Below are positions 17,609 to 26,721 of a DNA stretch of 64,000 bases, piece after piece. The DNA lies in NCBI RefSeq assembly GCF_030814135.1, contig NZ_JAUSUQ010000010.1, positions 62,001-126,000 on the forward strand. The letters are read 5' to 3'. The notes under the pieces are model-generated. The model searched no databases, was not told the DNA's origin, and worked only from the letters and a program-made list of their open reading frames with translations. The translations under genes were made by a program, and so were the position numbers. The DNA comes from Caldalkalibacillus uzonensis. Lineage in GTDB: Bacteria; Bacillota; Bacilli; Caldalkalibacillales; Caldalkalibacillaceae. Numbering within the stretch: the stretch's first letter is position 1; each line of letters opens with the position of its first letter.

Positions 17609-18394
17609 ATGGCAACAGAGCACCTGTTTTTAGAAAAGCAAGGACATGTGGCTACATTGTATTTAAATCGTCCGGAGAAAAAAAACGCCCTCACCTATGA
17701 AATGTGGGCAGCCATTCCCGGGTTCATTGAGGAAGTAGAAGCCGATGATGAGATTAAAGTTTTAATCATACGCGGGGTTAATGGGGAAGCTTTTGCTGCG
17801 GGGGCAGATATCAGTGAGTTTGAAACCTTACGCTCCACCCCTGAAGGCGCCATGAAATATAACGAAAAAGTTTTGGCTGCAGAGGCCGCCTTATACAACT
17901 GTTCTAAACCAATCATTGCCATGATTCAGAAATATTGTATCGGCGGGGGTTGTGAAATTGCGGCAGCATGTGATTTAAGATTTACTTCTGAAAATGGAAT
18001 CTTTGGCATTACACCGGCGAAACTAGGTTTAATCTATGATTTATCTGCCACTAAAAATGTGGTCGATCTGATTGGCCCTTCCCGTGCCAAAGATATTCTC
18101 TTTTCCGGCCGATTCTTAGATGCCCAAGAAGCTTTTGCCTATGGGCTTGTCGATCATGTCTATCCCGATGAGGAGATCGTGGAAAAAACATATGCTTATG
18201 CCGAAATGGTGGCCAGCCGGGCTCAAAAAACAGTGAAAGGGGCCAAAAAAATTATCCGCGAGATACTGAATGGGGCCACGGAAGAGACGGAAGAGATCAA
18301 GCAGATGATTTTGGATTCGTTTGTTTCCAGTGATTATAAAGAGGGTGTACGGGCCTTTTTGGAGAAAAGACAACCGCAATTTAAAGAAGTTTAA
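17609..18394 (+). CDS. Enoyl-CoA hydratase/isomerase family protein
   Basis: A 261-aa crotonase-fold protein. The oxyanion-hole segments are AFAAGADISEF and IGGGCEIAAACDLRF. The first catalytic Glu of hydratases is present in GGGCE. The position of the second Glu, in the segment FGITPAKLGL, carries Pro/Ala instead, so a standard hydratase mechanism is doubtful and another crotonase reaction is possible. The RBS GGAG is rather far (14 nt) from the ATG. It is followed after 12 bp by a CoA-transferase. Confidence 0.88.
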   Translation: MATEHLFLEKQGHVATLYLNRPEKKNALTYEMWAAIPGFIEEVEADDEIKVLIIRGVNGEAFAAGADISEFETLRSTPEGAMKYNEKVLAAEAALYNCSKPIIAMIQKYCIGGGCEIAAACDLRFTSENGIFGITPAKLGLIYDLSATKNVVDLIGPSRAKDILFSGRFLDAQEAFAYGLVDHVYPDEEIVEKTYAYAEMVASRAQKTVKGAKKIIREILNGATEETEEIKQMILDSFVSSDYKEGVRAFLEKRQPQFKEV

Positions 18395-18406
18395 GGGGGT
18401 GAAACG

Positions 18407-19591
18407 ATGGGCGCTTTAAGTAAAATGAAGGTGATTGACCTCACCCAGGTTTTATCAGGCCCATACTGTACCATGGTTCTTGGTGATATGGGGGCTGAAG
18501 TGATCAAGGTGGAAAAGTATCCCCACGGGGACGATACCCGTCAGATGGGTCCCTTTATCGAGGGGGAAAGTGCGTGTTACATGATGGTTAACCGCAATAA
18601 AAAAGGGATGCGGGTCAATCTTAAACATGAAAAAGGGAAACAGATTTTATACCGCTTAGTGGAATCGGCCGATGTCTTGGTGGAGAATTTTCGCCCCGGT
18701 GTGGCCGCTAAATTGGGGATTGATTATGAAACATTGAAGGAGATTAATCCGGGACTGATCTACTGTTCCATTTCGGGTTATGGTCAGACCGGTCCTTACC
18801 GCAATAAAGGCGGCTTTGATATTATGGCGCAGGGCTTGTCCGGGATTATGAGTATGACCGGGGAACAGGGAGGAGAACCGGTTAAAGTGGGCATTGCCAT
18901 TCATGATATCGCTGCAGCGATGACTGCTTTGTATCATATTCTAGTTGCTTATATTCACAAATTAAATATAGGCGAGGGCCAATATATTGACATTTCTCTG
19001 GTGGATTCTGGTTTAGCTTGGACCGTGTGGGAAGCTGCGGCCTATTTTGGCGCAGGAGAAATACCGCGGCCCAATGGAACCAGGCACCGCGTTTCTGCTC
19101 CATACCAAGGTTTCCGTACTCAAGACGGTTCTGTTTTGGTGGGAGCAGCCAATCAGAAGTTGTGGGAGAAATTTTGTCTTAATGTGGTGGGAAAACCGGA
19201 GTGGATTACTGATCCTCGTTTTAGAGAGGGGGTGGATCGTCAAGCCAATGTAGATACATTGGCCCAGCTGATACAAGAGATTTTCATCACCAAACCTTCA
19301 CAGTACTGGCTGGACAAAATGGAAGCGGAAGGTATACCCTGTGGTCCCATTCTCTCTTATGATCAAGCCTTGCAGAACGAGCATATTCTTGCCAGGGACA
19401 TGGTTCAAGAGGTGGAGCATCCCGTGGCAGGGAAAGTGAAAACCTTAGGATTTCCTGGTAAATTATCGGCTACTCCGGGCCACATCTACCGTCCGGCACC
19501 AACGTTAGGCCAGCACAGTGAAGAGATTTTACAATCCCTTCGTTTTTCGGCAGAGGAAATCAAACAGCTACAGGAAGAGGATGTCATTTAA
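18407..19591 (+). CDS. Class III CoA-transferase (CaiB/BaiF family)
   Basis: A full-length 394-aa family III CoA-transferase. The N-terminal LTQVLSGPYCTMVLGDMGAE is followed by RNKKGM, ENFRPGVAAKLG, and the catalytic Asp in GGFDIMAQG, with TGEQGGEP after it. The enzyme moves CoA between carboxylic acids, giving an ATP-free route to the acyl-CoA used by the hydratase-fold partner upstream. The RBS GGGGGTG is well placed. Confidence 0.93.
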   Translation: MGALSKMKVIDLTQVLSGPYCTMVLGDMGAEVIKVEKYPHGDDTRQMGPFIEGESACYMMVNRNKKGMRVNLKHEKGKQILYRLVESADVLVENFRPGVAAKLGIDYETLKEINPGLIYCSISGYGQTGPYRNKGGFDIMAQGLSGIMSMTGEQGGEPVKVGIAIHDIAAAMTALYHILVAYIHKLNIGEGQYIDISLVDSGLAWTVWEAAAYFGAGEIPRPNGTRHRVSAPYQGFRTQDGSVLVGAANQKLWEKFCLNVVGKPEWITDPRFREGVDRQANVDTLAQLIQEIFITKPSQYWLDKMEAEGIPCGPILSYDQALQNEHILARDMVQEVEHPVAGKVKTLGFPGKLSATPGHIYRPAPTLGQHSEEILQSLRFSAEEIKQLQEEDVI

Positions 19592-19654
19592 TCTCCTTTG
19601 CCTATCAAATAATTGATTATTAATAAATATCATATAATACAAGGGGGAAATGAA

Positions 19655-20812
19655 ATGAAAAACAGTAAACTGTGGTTGATCACTTTGGTTCTGGCTTTAG
19701 GTTTGGCTATGGTTTTGACAGGATGCGGAGGCGGTACATCCAGCGAATCGTCTGACTCTGATCAAGGGGAAGGCAATGACGCTGGTCAAGAGGCTCAAAA
19801 CCTTAGTCAGGAAGAGGTAATTGCTGAAATTGATCGTATTACTGATGAAGTGAATGCTGGCAATCTTACTTTAGAAGAAGGTATTGAGGAATTAAAAGCT
19901 GTTATTCCCAAGCCTGAAGGCTATCCGGAACGCAAAATTGAATATGTGATTGCTTGGGGAGAGGGTGGCGGCTCTGACTTATATGCCCGCCATATTATCG
20001 AAGATGCTCAAAAGATTTTAGGTGTGGATATTATCCCTAATAATATGCCTGGTGGTAACGGTGAAGTTGGTTTGGCTTATGTTTTGTCCCAGCCTGCTGA
20101 TGGATATACACTGTATGGCGCCGTAGCCACGCAAGTGGTGAACGAAGCTTTGGAAGAACAACCTCATTCATTTACTGAGGATACTGATTTCATCATTCGT
20201 AATCAAGGTGCTACAGAAGTATACTGGGTTAAAGCAGACAGTCCCTTTAAAACTTTTGACGATGTAATCGCTGCTGAGAAGGAAAATCCTGGCTCAGTAA
20301 CCATGATTGGCGGAGGGATTGAGGATGAAATCCGTTTGGCTGAGCTGAATAGCCAACTGGGCACTGAGATTGTTAATATCCCCAGCCAGGGCTCCGGAGA
20401 GCGTGTAGCCAGCTTGCTGGGTGGGCACGTAGATATCTTGCATGAAACAACCGGTGCAGTTATTGATTTGTACAAAGACGGTCAGATCCGACCCATCTTA
20501 CTTCCTAATGAAGCTTTTAGAGAAGCTTTTCCCGATGAGGAAGTCCAAACTGTAGAGGACATTGGGGTAGACATTACAGTGAGTCGTTGGAGAGGTATTA
20601 ATGCACCTAAGGGTCTTGATCCTGAAATCAAGCAATATTTGCACAATGTGTTCTATGCTGCTTCAAAATTACCTTTCTATAAAAACTACCATGAAGAAAA
20701 CTTTTTCCACTTAACGGAAGGTTACCTTAACTCCGAGGATTATGAAGATTCCGCCAAAGAAGAAGTGAAAGTGATCAGAGAGATATTGGAAGAAACCGGG
20801 TACGTAGAGTAA
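19655..20812 (+). CDS. Tripartite tricarboxylate transporter (Bug/TctC) family substrate-binding lipoprotein
   Basis: The start is ATG 19655, with GGGGGAAA upstream. The 385-aa protein has a lipoprotein signal ending LTGC, then an acidic Ser/Asp/Glu linker to about residue 85. The Bug fold follows (GGSDLYARHI, NNMPGGNGEVGLAYV, GSGERVASLLGGHVDILHE). Bug proteins capture carboxylates for TctAB permeases. No tctA or tctB gene is nearby, so the partner permease must be elsewhere or the protein acts as a sensor. It is downstream of the CoA-transferase, so its ligand is probably the acid that enzyme activates. Confidence 0.87.
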   Translation: MKNSKLWLITLVLALGLAMVLTGCGGGTSSESSDSDQGEGNDAGQEAQNLSQEEVIAEIDRITDEVNAGNLTLEEGIEELKAVIPKPEGYPERKIEYVIAWGEGGGSDLYARHIIEDAQKILGVDIIPNNMPGGNGEVGLAYVLSQPADGYTLYGAVATQVVNEALEEQPHSFTEDTDFIIRNQGATEVYWVKADSPFKTFDDVIAAEKENPGSVTMIGGGIEDEIRLAELNSQLGTEIVNIPSQGSGERVASLLGGHVDILHETTGAVIDLYKDGQIRPILLPNEAFREAFPDEEVQTVEDIGVDITVSRWRGINAPKGLDPEIKQYLHNVFYAASKLPFYKNYHEENFFHLTEGYLNSEDYEDSAKEEVKVIREILEETGYVE

Positions 20813-20827
20813 AATAAGTTAAAATAA

Positions 20828-20862
20828 GGGGACAGGCTCCACAGGGAGTTGTCCCCTATTTC
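20828..20862 (+). terminator. Probable terminator after the binding protein
   Basis: GGGGACA pairs with TGTCCCC across a 15-nt loop and is followed by TATTTCTT. Confidence 0.6.
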
Positions 20863-20881
20863 TTGGTAAGGAGTGAGTCAG

Positions 20882-22321
20882 GTGAGTCTACCTACACATG
20901 TCACGGATATGTCTGCTGTTGAGCTGGCCCGTTTGATCGGCACCAAGCAGATTTCACCGGTGGAAGTGATTGACCAATTTTTAGACCGCATTGAGCAGGT
21001 CAATCCCCATATCAACGCCTTTTGTACCATCTTAGCGGAGGAAGCGCGGTCAGAAGCTCAAAAATTAGAACAACAACTGATGAGATCCGACGTCACCCTG
21101 GGTCCATTAGGCGGGGTTCCTGTGGCCATCAAGGATTTGACCCCGGTGGCCGGTGTGCGCACCACATTTGGCTCCCAAGCCTATGCCGATTATATTCCCA
21201 CTGAAGATGCAGTTGTGGTTAAACGACTCAAAGCAGCGGGGGCGATCATTATCGGCAAAACGAACACACCTGAGTTTGGCCATAAGGGAACTACGGATAA
21301 TCTTCTGTTCGGCACCACAAAAAACCCATGGAATGTAGAGCTTACATCGGGGGGTTCCAGCGGAGGGTCGGCGGCGGCTGTGGCAGCCCGCTTGGTTCCT
21401 GTAGCTGAAGGGAGTGATGGTGGAGGATCGATTCGCATTCCGGCCAGTTTCTGTGGCATTTTCGGTTTGAAACCCACCTATGGCCGCGTACCTTTTGGAC
21501 GGGTAAAGGAGAACTTGTTTTCCACCCAACATCCTTATCAACATTACGGTCCATTAACGAGGACAGTGGAGGATGCGGCCTTGATGCTGTCGGTGATGGA
21601 AGGTTACACCCCGCAAGATCCGTTTGTGATGCCTACCTCATCTCCGGTCAACTTAAACAAGGCGCTTGAGAGCAAGCAACCTTTGCGGGTAGCCTATAGC
21701 CCTAACTTGGGTGTATACGAGATCGATACAGAAGTGAACACCTTGATCGAGAAAGCTGTGGCCCAGGTTGAACAACTTGGCTGTGTTGTGAAAGAGATCG
21801 AGCTTGGATTGGGGATGTCCAGGTCTGAGCTGAATCGAAATTTCTCAACGCTGTGGAATGTTCATATGGCCAGTCATTATCACGCTTTAGTCCCCGAGTA
21901 TGGGGCCAAGATGTCACCTGGACTGCTTAAAATGATTGAGGCGGGCCAAAAAGTGAGTCTGATGGAGTATAAACAGATCGAATGGGTCCGCACTCAGCTG
22001 TGGGATAGAATACAAGATGTATTTGAGGAGTACGACCTGTTGGTCTCGCCTACGTTGGCTGTACCAGCTTTTGCTCATACATTAGCTGGACCGAGAGAGA
22101 TTAACGGTCACAAAGTAAATCCCCATGTGGACTGGATGTTAACGCCCCTATTTAACTTAACGGGACATCCTGCCGCCTCAGTTCCGGTGGGCTGGACCCA
22201 GGATCAGCTTCCAGTCGGTCTGCAGGTCGTCGCCCCTCGCTTTGAGGAAGAAAAAATTTTGAGACTGGCTTATATGTATGAACAGGCCCACTCCTGGAAC
22301 GCACGCCAACCTAACCTTTAG
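20882..22321 (+). CDS. Amidase (amidase signature family)
   Basis: An intact amidase of 479 aa, counted from GTG 20882. TAAGGAG is 8 nt upstream; GTG 20873 would overlap the RBS. The full Ser-cisSer-Lys triad is present: Lys in GVPVAIKD, cis-Ser in [11 protein letters not shown], nucleophile Ser in [12 protein letters not shown]. It hydrolyses a carboxamide to acid and ammonia. The protein resembles the broken amidase at 1648-2560 and may have replaced it. Its context next to acid-activating genes suggests amide-to-acid conversion feeding the acyl-CoA pathway. Confidence 0.92.
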   Translation: MSLPTHVTDMSAVELARLIGTKQISPVEVIDQFLDRIEQVNPHINAFCTILAEEARSEAQKLEQQLMRSDVTLGPLGGVPVAIKDLTPVAGVRTTFGSQAYADYIPTEDAVVVKRLKAAGAIIIGKTNTPEFGHKGTTDNLLFGTTKNPWNVELTSGGSSGGSAAAVAARLVPVAEGSDGGGSIRIPASFCGIFGLKPTYGRVPFGRVKENLFSTQHPYQHYGPLTRTVEDAALMLSVMEGYTPQDPFVMPTSSPVNLNKALESKQPLRVAYSPNLGVYEIDTEVNTLIEKAVAQVEQLGCVVKEIELGLGMSRSELNRNFSTLWNVHMASHYHALVPEYGAKMSPGLLKMIEAGQKVSLMEYKQIEWVRTQLWDRIQDVFEEYDLLVSPTLAVPAFAHTLAGPREINGHKVNPHVDWMLTPLFNLTGHPAASVPVGWTQDQLPVGLQVVAPRFEEEKILRLAYMYEQAHSWNARQPNL

Positions 22322-22405
22322 CATTGGCCTACCCTTATAAAATGTGTCTACTCCCTCTATCGATGCTGTTGCTTGGTGGTGAGGGATCCCTATTGGTTTA
22401 AGACA

Positions 22406-22457
22406 AAAACCCGGGTAACGAACACCTGCATCAAAGCGTGTTCCTTATCCGGGTTTT
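22406..22457. terminator. Long bidirectional terminator hairpin
   Basis: AAAACCCGG pairs with CCGGGTTTT, and inside it CGAACAC pairs with GTGTTC. It lies between the amidase and the convergent small gene at 22501. Confidence 0.8.
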
Positions 22458-22500
22458 CTCTGTCAGATGATCCGATGGATTAACTTTTGGCCTCATCAGC

Positions 22501-22704
22501 TTATGGCTTGACCATGGCCATAATCAATCCCGGTTCTTCCAACCATTCCTCAACAGATGACCGATCAGAGCAGAAAGAGTGGATACAGACCCCTTGTTTG
22601 TAAACATTGATACAGGAAATATAGTCTGAAAAAGCATAAACTTCTGCCTCAAATCCTTCCGATAGGGCAATCCTTCTTGTCGTGTGGTGATTATGTGCGG
22701 ACAC
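22501..22704 (-). CDS. Small hypothetical protein (67 aa)
   Basis: A minus-strand GTG start has GGGAGGTG correctly spaced upstream, and the gene is flanked by a terminator, so it looks real. The protein has three Cys, a His-rich N-terminus (SAHNHHTT) and an acidic middle (SSVEEWLEEPG). I do not recognise a family, and there is no membrane segment or signal peptide. It is monocistronic and lies between two catabolic regions. Confidence 0.6.
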   Translation of the reverse strand: MSAHNHHTTRRIALSEGFEAEVYAFSDYISCINVYKQGVCIHSFCSDRSSVEEWLEEPGLIMAMVKP

Positions 22705-23007
22705 TATTACACCTCCCTTGGAATATTAGCAGCCATTCATTTAGGTCCAGAGTGAGAAAATACATATCATCTAGTGTATGCATGAGAAATTTTAATATGC
22801 ATGCTGGCGGGGTATAATGTTTCAATTTATGCACAATTGTGTAATTTTTATCTTAAGCGATGAGAACCATTAATTCAAGGGTATTTTTCAAAAATAAATG
22901 TCAAAAAATTATTGACAATAAAGAATAGTTGCTATAATATCTAATACATCAGATATTAGTTAATGGCTCGTTACATCATTATGACTTTGATCAGAAGGGG
23001 TGGAAAA
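22705..23007 (+). promoter_or_regulatory. Sigma-A-type promoter with palindromic operator upstream of the OFOR operon
   Basis: This 300-bp gene-free stretch is very A+T-rich. TTGACA (22912-22917) and TATAAT (22933-22938) are perfect hexamers but only 15 bp apart. The -10 runs into a perfect 8-bp inverted repeat, TAATATCT-N8-AGATATTA (22935-22958), covering the expected start site. Repression by a dimeric regulator is likely. The GntR/FCD protein at 31428, at the far end of the same gene group, is the obvious candidate. Confidence 0.6.
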
Positions 23008-24687
23008 ATGAAGAGTATAGCAATATCTGGATTAACAGGGCAAGGAATAGAAACGGCAGGAGAGATTTTATCGTCTGTAGTGAATTCCTTGGGTTACCGA
23101 CATAGAACATGGCGGGATTTTTCTACCATTATTCGTGGTGGACATACTTCATTTGAAATATATATTGCAGACAAAGAAGAAGGCTTGCTCCCTACAAGGG
23201 TTAAACATTTAAATTTGGCTGTTGTTTGGAATGACGAAGGTGTTCAGCATTATCAGCATAGAGTTAAAGAGAAAAATAGGATGTTTGGTTCCAGCAAAGC
23301 GAAGGGGATTTTGCCAGAAAATCAAGTCGACGTCCCTAACCTTGGATTTAATGTGTGGAGTCTAGGCCTAATAGCAGCTTATTTAGGTATTCCTCTGGAA
23401 CTTTTAAAATCGGAGGTGAGCACAAGATTTAAAGGTAAATCAAATGAGGAACTATTGGTTCAAGGATTTCAACTGGGAAAAACCATTGAAACTGATCAGC
23501 CATTGGTTCCCTTAGATTCAGAAAATGTGATTTTATCGGGAAATGATGCCTTATGCTTGGGGGCAATTGCTGGGGGAGTAAGACATTATTATGGCTATCC
23601 CATTACACCGGCTTCGGAAATCCTAGAGAACTTTTTTCGTTGGCTTCCGCCGCTAGGAGGTGCTGCTTACCAGTTGGAAGATGAGATTGCCGCTATCCAT
23701 GCCGCGATTGGCTGTAGCTATGCGGGTGAACGTACATTTGTAGCCACTAGTGGTCCAGGGCTTGCTTTGATGACAGAGGGTCTGAGCTACACAGCTGCCA
23801 CGGAGATACCGTTAGTGATCGTAGATAACCAACGTGGTGGACCCTCAACCGGGATGCCCACTAAAACAGAACAGAGTGATCTAATGCATCTTAGACATGC
23901 AGGACATGGGGATTTTGCTCGGATTTTATTGACGCCAACCAACATTATTGACTGCATTATCACGATGCAAGAAGCTTTGAATCTAGCTGATTATTATCAA
24001 TGCCCGGTGCTTCTAGCACTCGATCTTGATCTTGCTGTCAGAAAGGTCTCTATACCTTGGTCAGCAGTTGAAAGGGCGCTCCAAAGTATTCAGCTGAATA
24101 GAGGTCCAACTATCACTGATCTTAACACTTCTTTAGAAGGGTATGTTCGATATCGTCCCCCAGCTGAAGGTGTTCCACCTCTGCGGTCGATACCCGGAGT
24201 TGCAGGTGGTGCCTATGTGGCCAGTGGGGATGAACATGATGAAAGAGGATGGATGGAACCTGATTTTGGTGAGGTAAGGCAGACACTTCATAAGAGACGG
24301 ACCTTTAAAGCTGACCATATCGAGTACGATCGCCCTTTTACAACACTAGGGGATCCAAAAGCCCCCGTGATGATCATCGGTACAGGCGCATTGGGAGAAT
24401 TGATTGAGACTTTGGTTGGGGATCGTTCAGCAGATTTCCAAGGGTTGCTTATACGCCAACTGTCTCCTGTGCCATGTGAGGCCTTAACAGAAGCTTTAGC
24501 CCATGTTGAGCAGGTGATTATCGCCGAATACAATGCAACAGGGCAAATTCGTACTATACTAAGCGAAGTGTTATCAGATAAGCAGGTTCTATCATTGCTC
24601 CGTTTTGATGGCGAACATTACACCTTGGAAGAGTTTTCAGAGTCAATTGACAGACTTTTAAAGGAAGTGGAAGTTAAGAACAAGTGA
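23008..24687 (+). CDS. 2-oxoacid:ferredoxin oxidoreductase, fused gamma-alpha subunit
   Basis: The start is ATG 23008 (AGAAGGGGTGG upstream); the open frame extends 45 nt further without an RBS. Of 559 aa, about 1-185 form the gamma domain (SGLTGQGIETAGEIL, IIRGGHTSFEI). The rest is the alpha domain (YYGYPITPASEILE, ATSGPGLALMTEGLSYTAATEIP, GGPSTGMPTKTEQSDL). With the beta subunit it oxidises a 2-oxoacid to acyl-CoA and CO2 and reduces ferredoxin. The two-subunit layout matches KorAB-type enzymes. An amino acid dehydrogenase downstream suggests an amino-acid-derived 2-oxoacid. Confidence 0.92.
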   Translation: MKSIAISGLTGQGIETAGEILSSVVNSLGYRHRTWRDFSTIIRGGHTSFEIYIADKEEGLLPTRVKHLNLAVVWNDEGVQHYQHRVKEKNRMFGSSKAKGILPENQVDVPNLGFNVWSLGLIAAYLGIPLELLKSEVSTRFKGKSNEELLVQGFQLGKTIETDQPLVPLDSENVILSGNDALCLGAIAGGVRHYYGYPITPASEILENFFRWLPPLGGAAYQLEDEIAAIHAAIGCSYAGERTFVATSGPGLALMTEGLSYTAATEIPLVIVDNQRGGPSTGMPTKTEQSDLMHLRHAGHGDFARILLTPTNIIDCIITMQEALNLADYYQCPVLLALDLDLAVRKVSIPWSAVERALQSIQLNRGPTITDLNTSLEGYVRYRPPAEGVPPLRSIPGVAGGAYVASGDEHDERGWMEPDFGEVRQTLHKRRTFKADHIEYDRPFTTLGDPKAPVMIIGTGALGELIETLVGDRSADFQGLLIRQLSPVPCEALTEALAHVEQVIIAEYNATGQIRTILSEVLSDKQVLSLLRFDGEHYTLEEFSESIDRLLKEVEVKNK

Positions 24688-24703
24688 TTCAGGGAGGTTA
24701 AGG

Positions 24704-25534
24704 ATGAGTACAACACTAACGGCAAAAGATTATTCAAATGGTAATAAGCCAACCTGGTGTCCAGGTTGTGGTGATTATTCTGTCTTACGGGGGATTCAAA
24801 AAGCCTTATTATCACTAGGTATCAGACCCGAAAAAACAGTCTTGGTTTCTGGGATAGGATGTAGTGGAAAAATTGCACACTATTTCGGTGGTTATGCCAT
24901 TCATGTGACTCACGGGAGGACTTTGCCCACTGCACAAGGAATCAAAACAGCTCGACCAGATCTTACGGTGATTGCGGCCGGTGGAGATGGTGATGGATAC
25001 GGGATTGGTGTCGGGCATCTGGTTCACGCCGCCAGGAGAAATCTCCCCATCACGTACATCGTGATGGATAACTCTGTATATGGTAACACAAAAGGTCAAA
25101 CATCCCCCACGAGTCCATTGGGTTATCAGTCCTCCACATCGCCTATGGGTAATCAAGATATGCCGGTAAATCCATTATTATTAGCTTGGTCTGCTGGGGC
25201 CTCCTTTATTGGTCAGGGTTTTTCCGGAGATTATAAACATCTTGAAGATCTATTTAAGAGGGGTATTCAGCATCAAGGCTTTTCACTTATCAATGTCTTT
25301 AGTCCCTGTGTCGTTTTCAATAAAGCCCAAGGCTATGATTATTATAAGAACAACATCGTTTATCAAGACCATCCTGCTCCTTCAGCTGAAGAGTATATTT
25401 CCAATTTGATGCAATCTCCTAAGAGAGTTGGTGTTCTGTGGGAAAAGGAAATAAAAGAGCGGAATCTTAGGAATCAGCCAGTGTACCAAACTCATCAAGA
25501 AGTCATTTCCTATCTGCGGACCAACCTCGCTTAG
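24704..25534 (+). CDS. 2-oxoacid:ferredoxin oxidoreductase, beta (TPP-binding) subunit
   Basis: A 276-aa beta subunit. It has TWCPGCGDYSVL (cluster-ligand cysteines), GIGCSGKIAHYF, and the thiamine diphosphate motif GDGDGYGIG followed by DNSVYGNTKGQTSPTS. It follows the alpha gene by 16 bp with RBS GGGAGG. No separate ferredoxin or delta subunit gene is adjacent, so a cellular ferredoxin must serve as acceptor. Confidence 0.93.
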   Translation: MSTTLTAKDYSNGNKPTWCPGCGDYSVLRGIQKALLSLGIRPEKTVLVSGIGCSGKIAHYFGGYAIHVTHGRTLPTAQGIKTARPDLTVIAAGGDGDGYGIGVGHLVHAARRNLPITYIVMDNSVYGNTKGQTSPTSPLGYQSSTSPMGNQDMPVNPLLLAWSAGASFIGQGFSGDYKHLEDLFKRGIQHQGFSLINVFSPCVVFNKAQGYDYYKNNIVYQDHPAPSAEEYISNLMQSPKRVGVLWEKEIKERNLRNQPVYQTHQEVISYLRTNLA

Positions 25535-25596
25535 CACTGGGGATTCCCTGGATAACCACTCTTTTAGTAAAGAATAAATCTAAGAGGTGATGAATA

Positions 25597-26691
25597 GTGG
25601 ATGGAAAAATTTTTGAATACCTAGAAAAGTATGATTATGAAAATCTATTCTTCCTCAATGACAATCAAACGGGGCTCAAAGGGGTGATCTGCATCCATGA
25701 CACCACACTTGGACCAGCTACTGGTGGCTGCAGAATGTGGACCTATGCCAATGAGTGGGACGCAATCGAGGATGCGCTCCGCCTTGCTAGGGGGATGACC
25801 TACAAATATGCTGCCGCTGGTGTTGATCTCGGGGGTGGCAAGGCGGTTATTATTGGAGATCCAAAAACACAGAAAAGTGAGGCACTTTTTCGTTCATTGG
25901 GACGGTTTATCAATCGTTTAAACGGTATGTACATTACCGGACTAGATGTTGGTACTACGTTAAGGGATATGGAAACAATCAGACTTGAAACACCTTATGT
26001 TGTGACACTTCCCAGAGAATTTGGCGGTGCAGGACAAATATCCAACTATACTGCATTAAGTGTTTTCCAATCCATGAAAGCTTGTGCTGAGGAGAAATTT
26101 GGTGTCAATAGTCTTGAAGGCCTTCGGGTGGGTGTTCAGGGTGTCGGTAGTGTGGGTTACCATGTGGTCAAATTTCTGGCCGAGGAAGGTGCGCACATTA
26201 CAATAGCTGATATTGATCAAGAAAGGGTCAAAGCCGTAGCTGAAGAATTTGGGGCAAAAATAGAAAAGCCCGACCGTATTCATGCCCTTGATCTTGACAT
26301 TTTTTCTCCATGTGCTCTCGGCAAAGTGATCAATGACCAGTCTATAGAGGAGCTTAAGTGCAAGGTAATTGCAGGCTCAGCCAATAATCAACTTGCGGAA
26401 AGCAAACATGGTGACTATTTAGATCAAGCAGGAATTCTTTATGCCCCAGATTATATTGCTAATGCCGGAGGTACGATATTTGATACTGATCGATTAAAAC
26501 CGGGTGGCTTTAATGAAGAGCGGGGAGTCCAAGCTGTAAAGAGGGTTTACGAGACCATGAAGCAGATTATTAAAATCTCTAAAGAAGAACAGATTCCTAC
26601 ATATAAGGCCGCTGATAGATTAGCTGAAAGAAGAATTGCCAGTGTAGGAAAAGCTAAACAGTTACGAAAAGCTGTTAACATTTCAATGTGA
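25597..26691 (+). CDS. Leu/Val/Phe-type amino acid dehydrogenase
   Basis: A 364-aa Glu/Leu/Phe/Val dehydrogenase family member. The N-terminal domain has TTLGPATGGCRMW and the catalytic Lys region DLGGGKAVIIGDP. It also has the Leu-dehydrogenase-like TGLDVGTT and the Rossmann motif GVQGVGSVGYHV. It catalyses reversible NAD-linked deamination of an amino acid to a 2-oxoacid, the expected substrate for the oxidoreductase encoded just upstream. The small length excludes glutamate dehydrogenase; leucine, valine or phenylalanine are all possible. Confidence 0.88.
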   Translation: MDGKIFEYLEKYDYENLFFLNDNQTGLKGVICIHDTTLGPATGGCRMWTYANEWDAIEDALRLARGMTYKYAAAGVDLGGGKAVIIGDPKTQKSEALFRSLGRFINRLNGMYITGLDVGTTLRDMETIRLETPYVVTLPREFGGAGQISNYTALSVFQSMKACAEEKFGVNSLEGLRVGVQGVGSVGYHVVKFLAEEGAHITIADIDQERVKAVAEEFGAKIEKPDRIHALDLDIFSPCALGKVINDQSIEELKCKVIAGSANNQLAESKHGDYLDQAGILYAPDYIANAGGTIFDTDRLKPGGFNEERGVQAVKRVYETMKQIIKISKEEQIPTYKAADRLAERRIASVGKAKQLRKAVNISM

Positions 26692-26721
26692 TCATATGAA
26701 AAATAGGAGGAAGTGATATTG

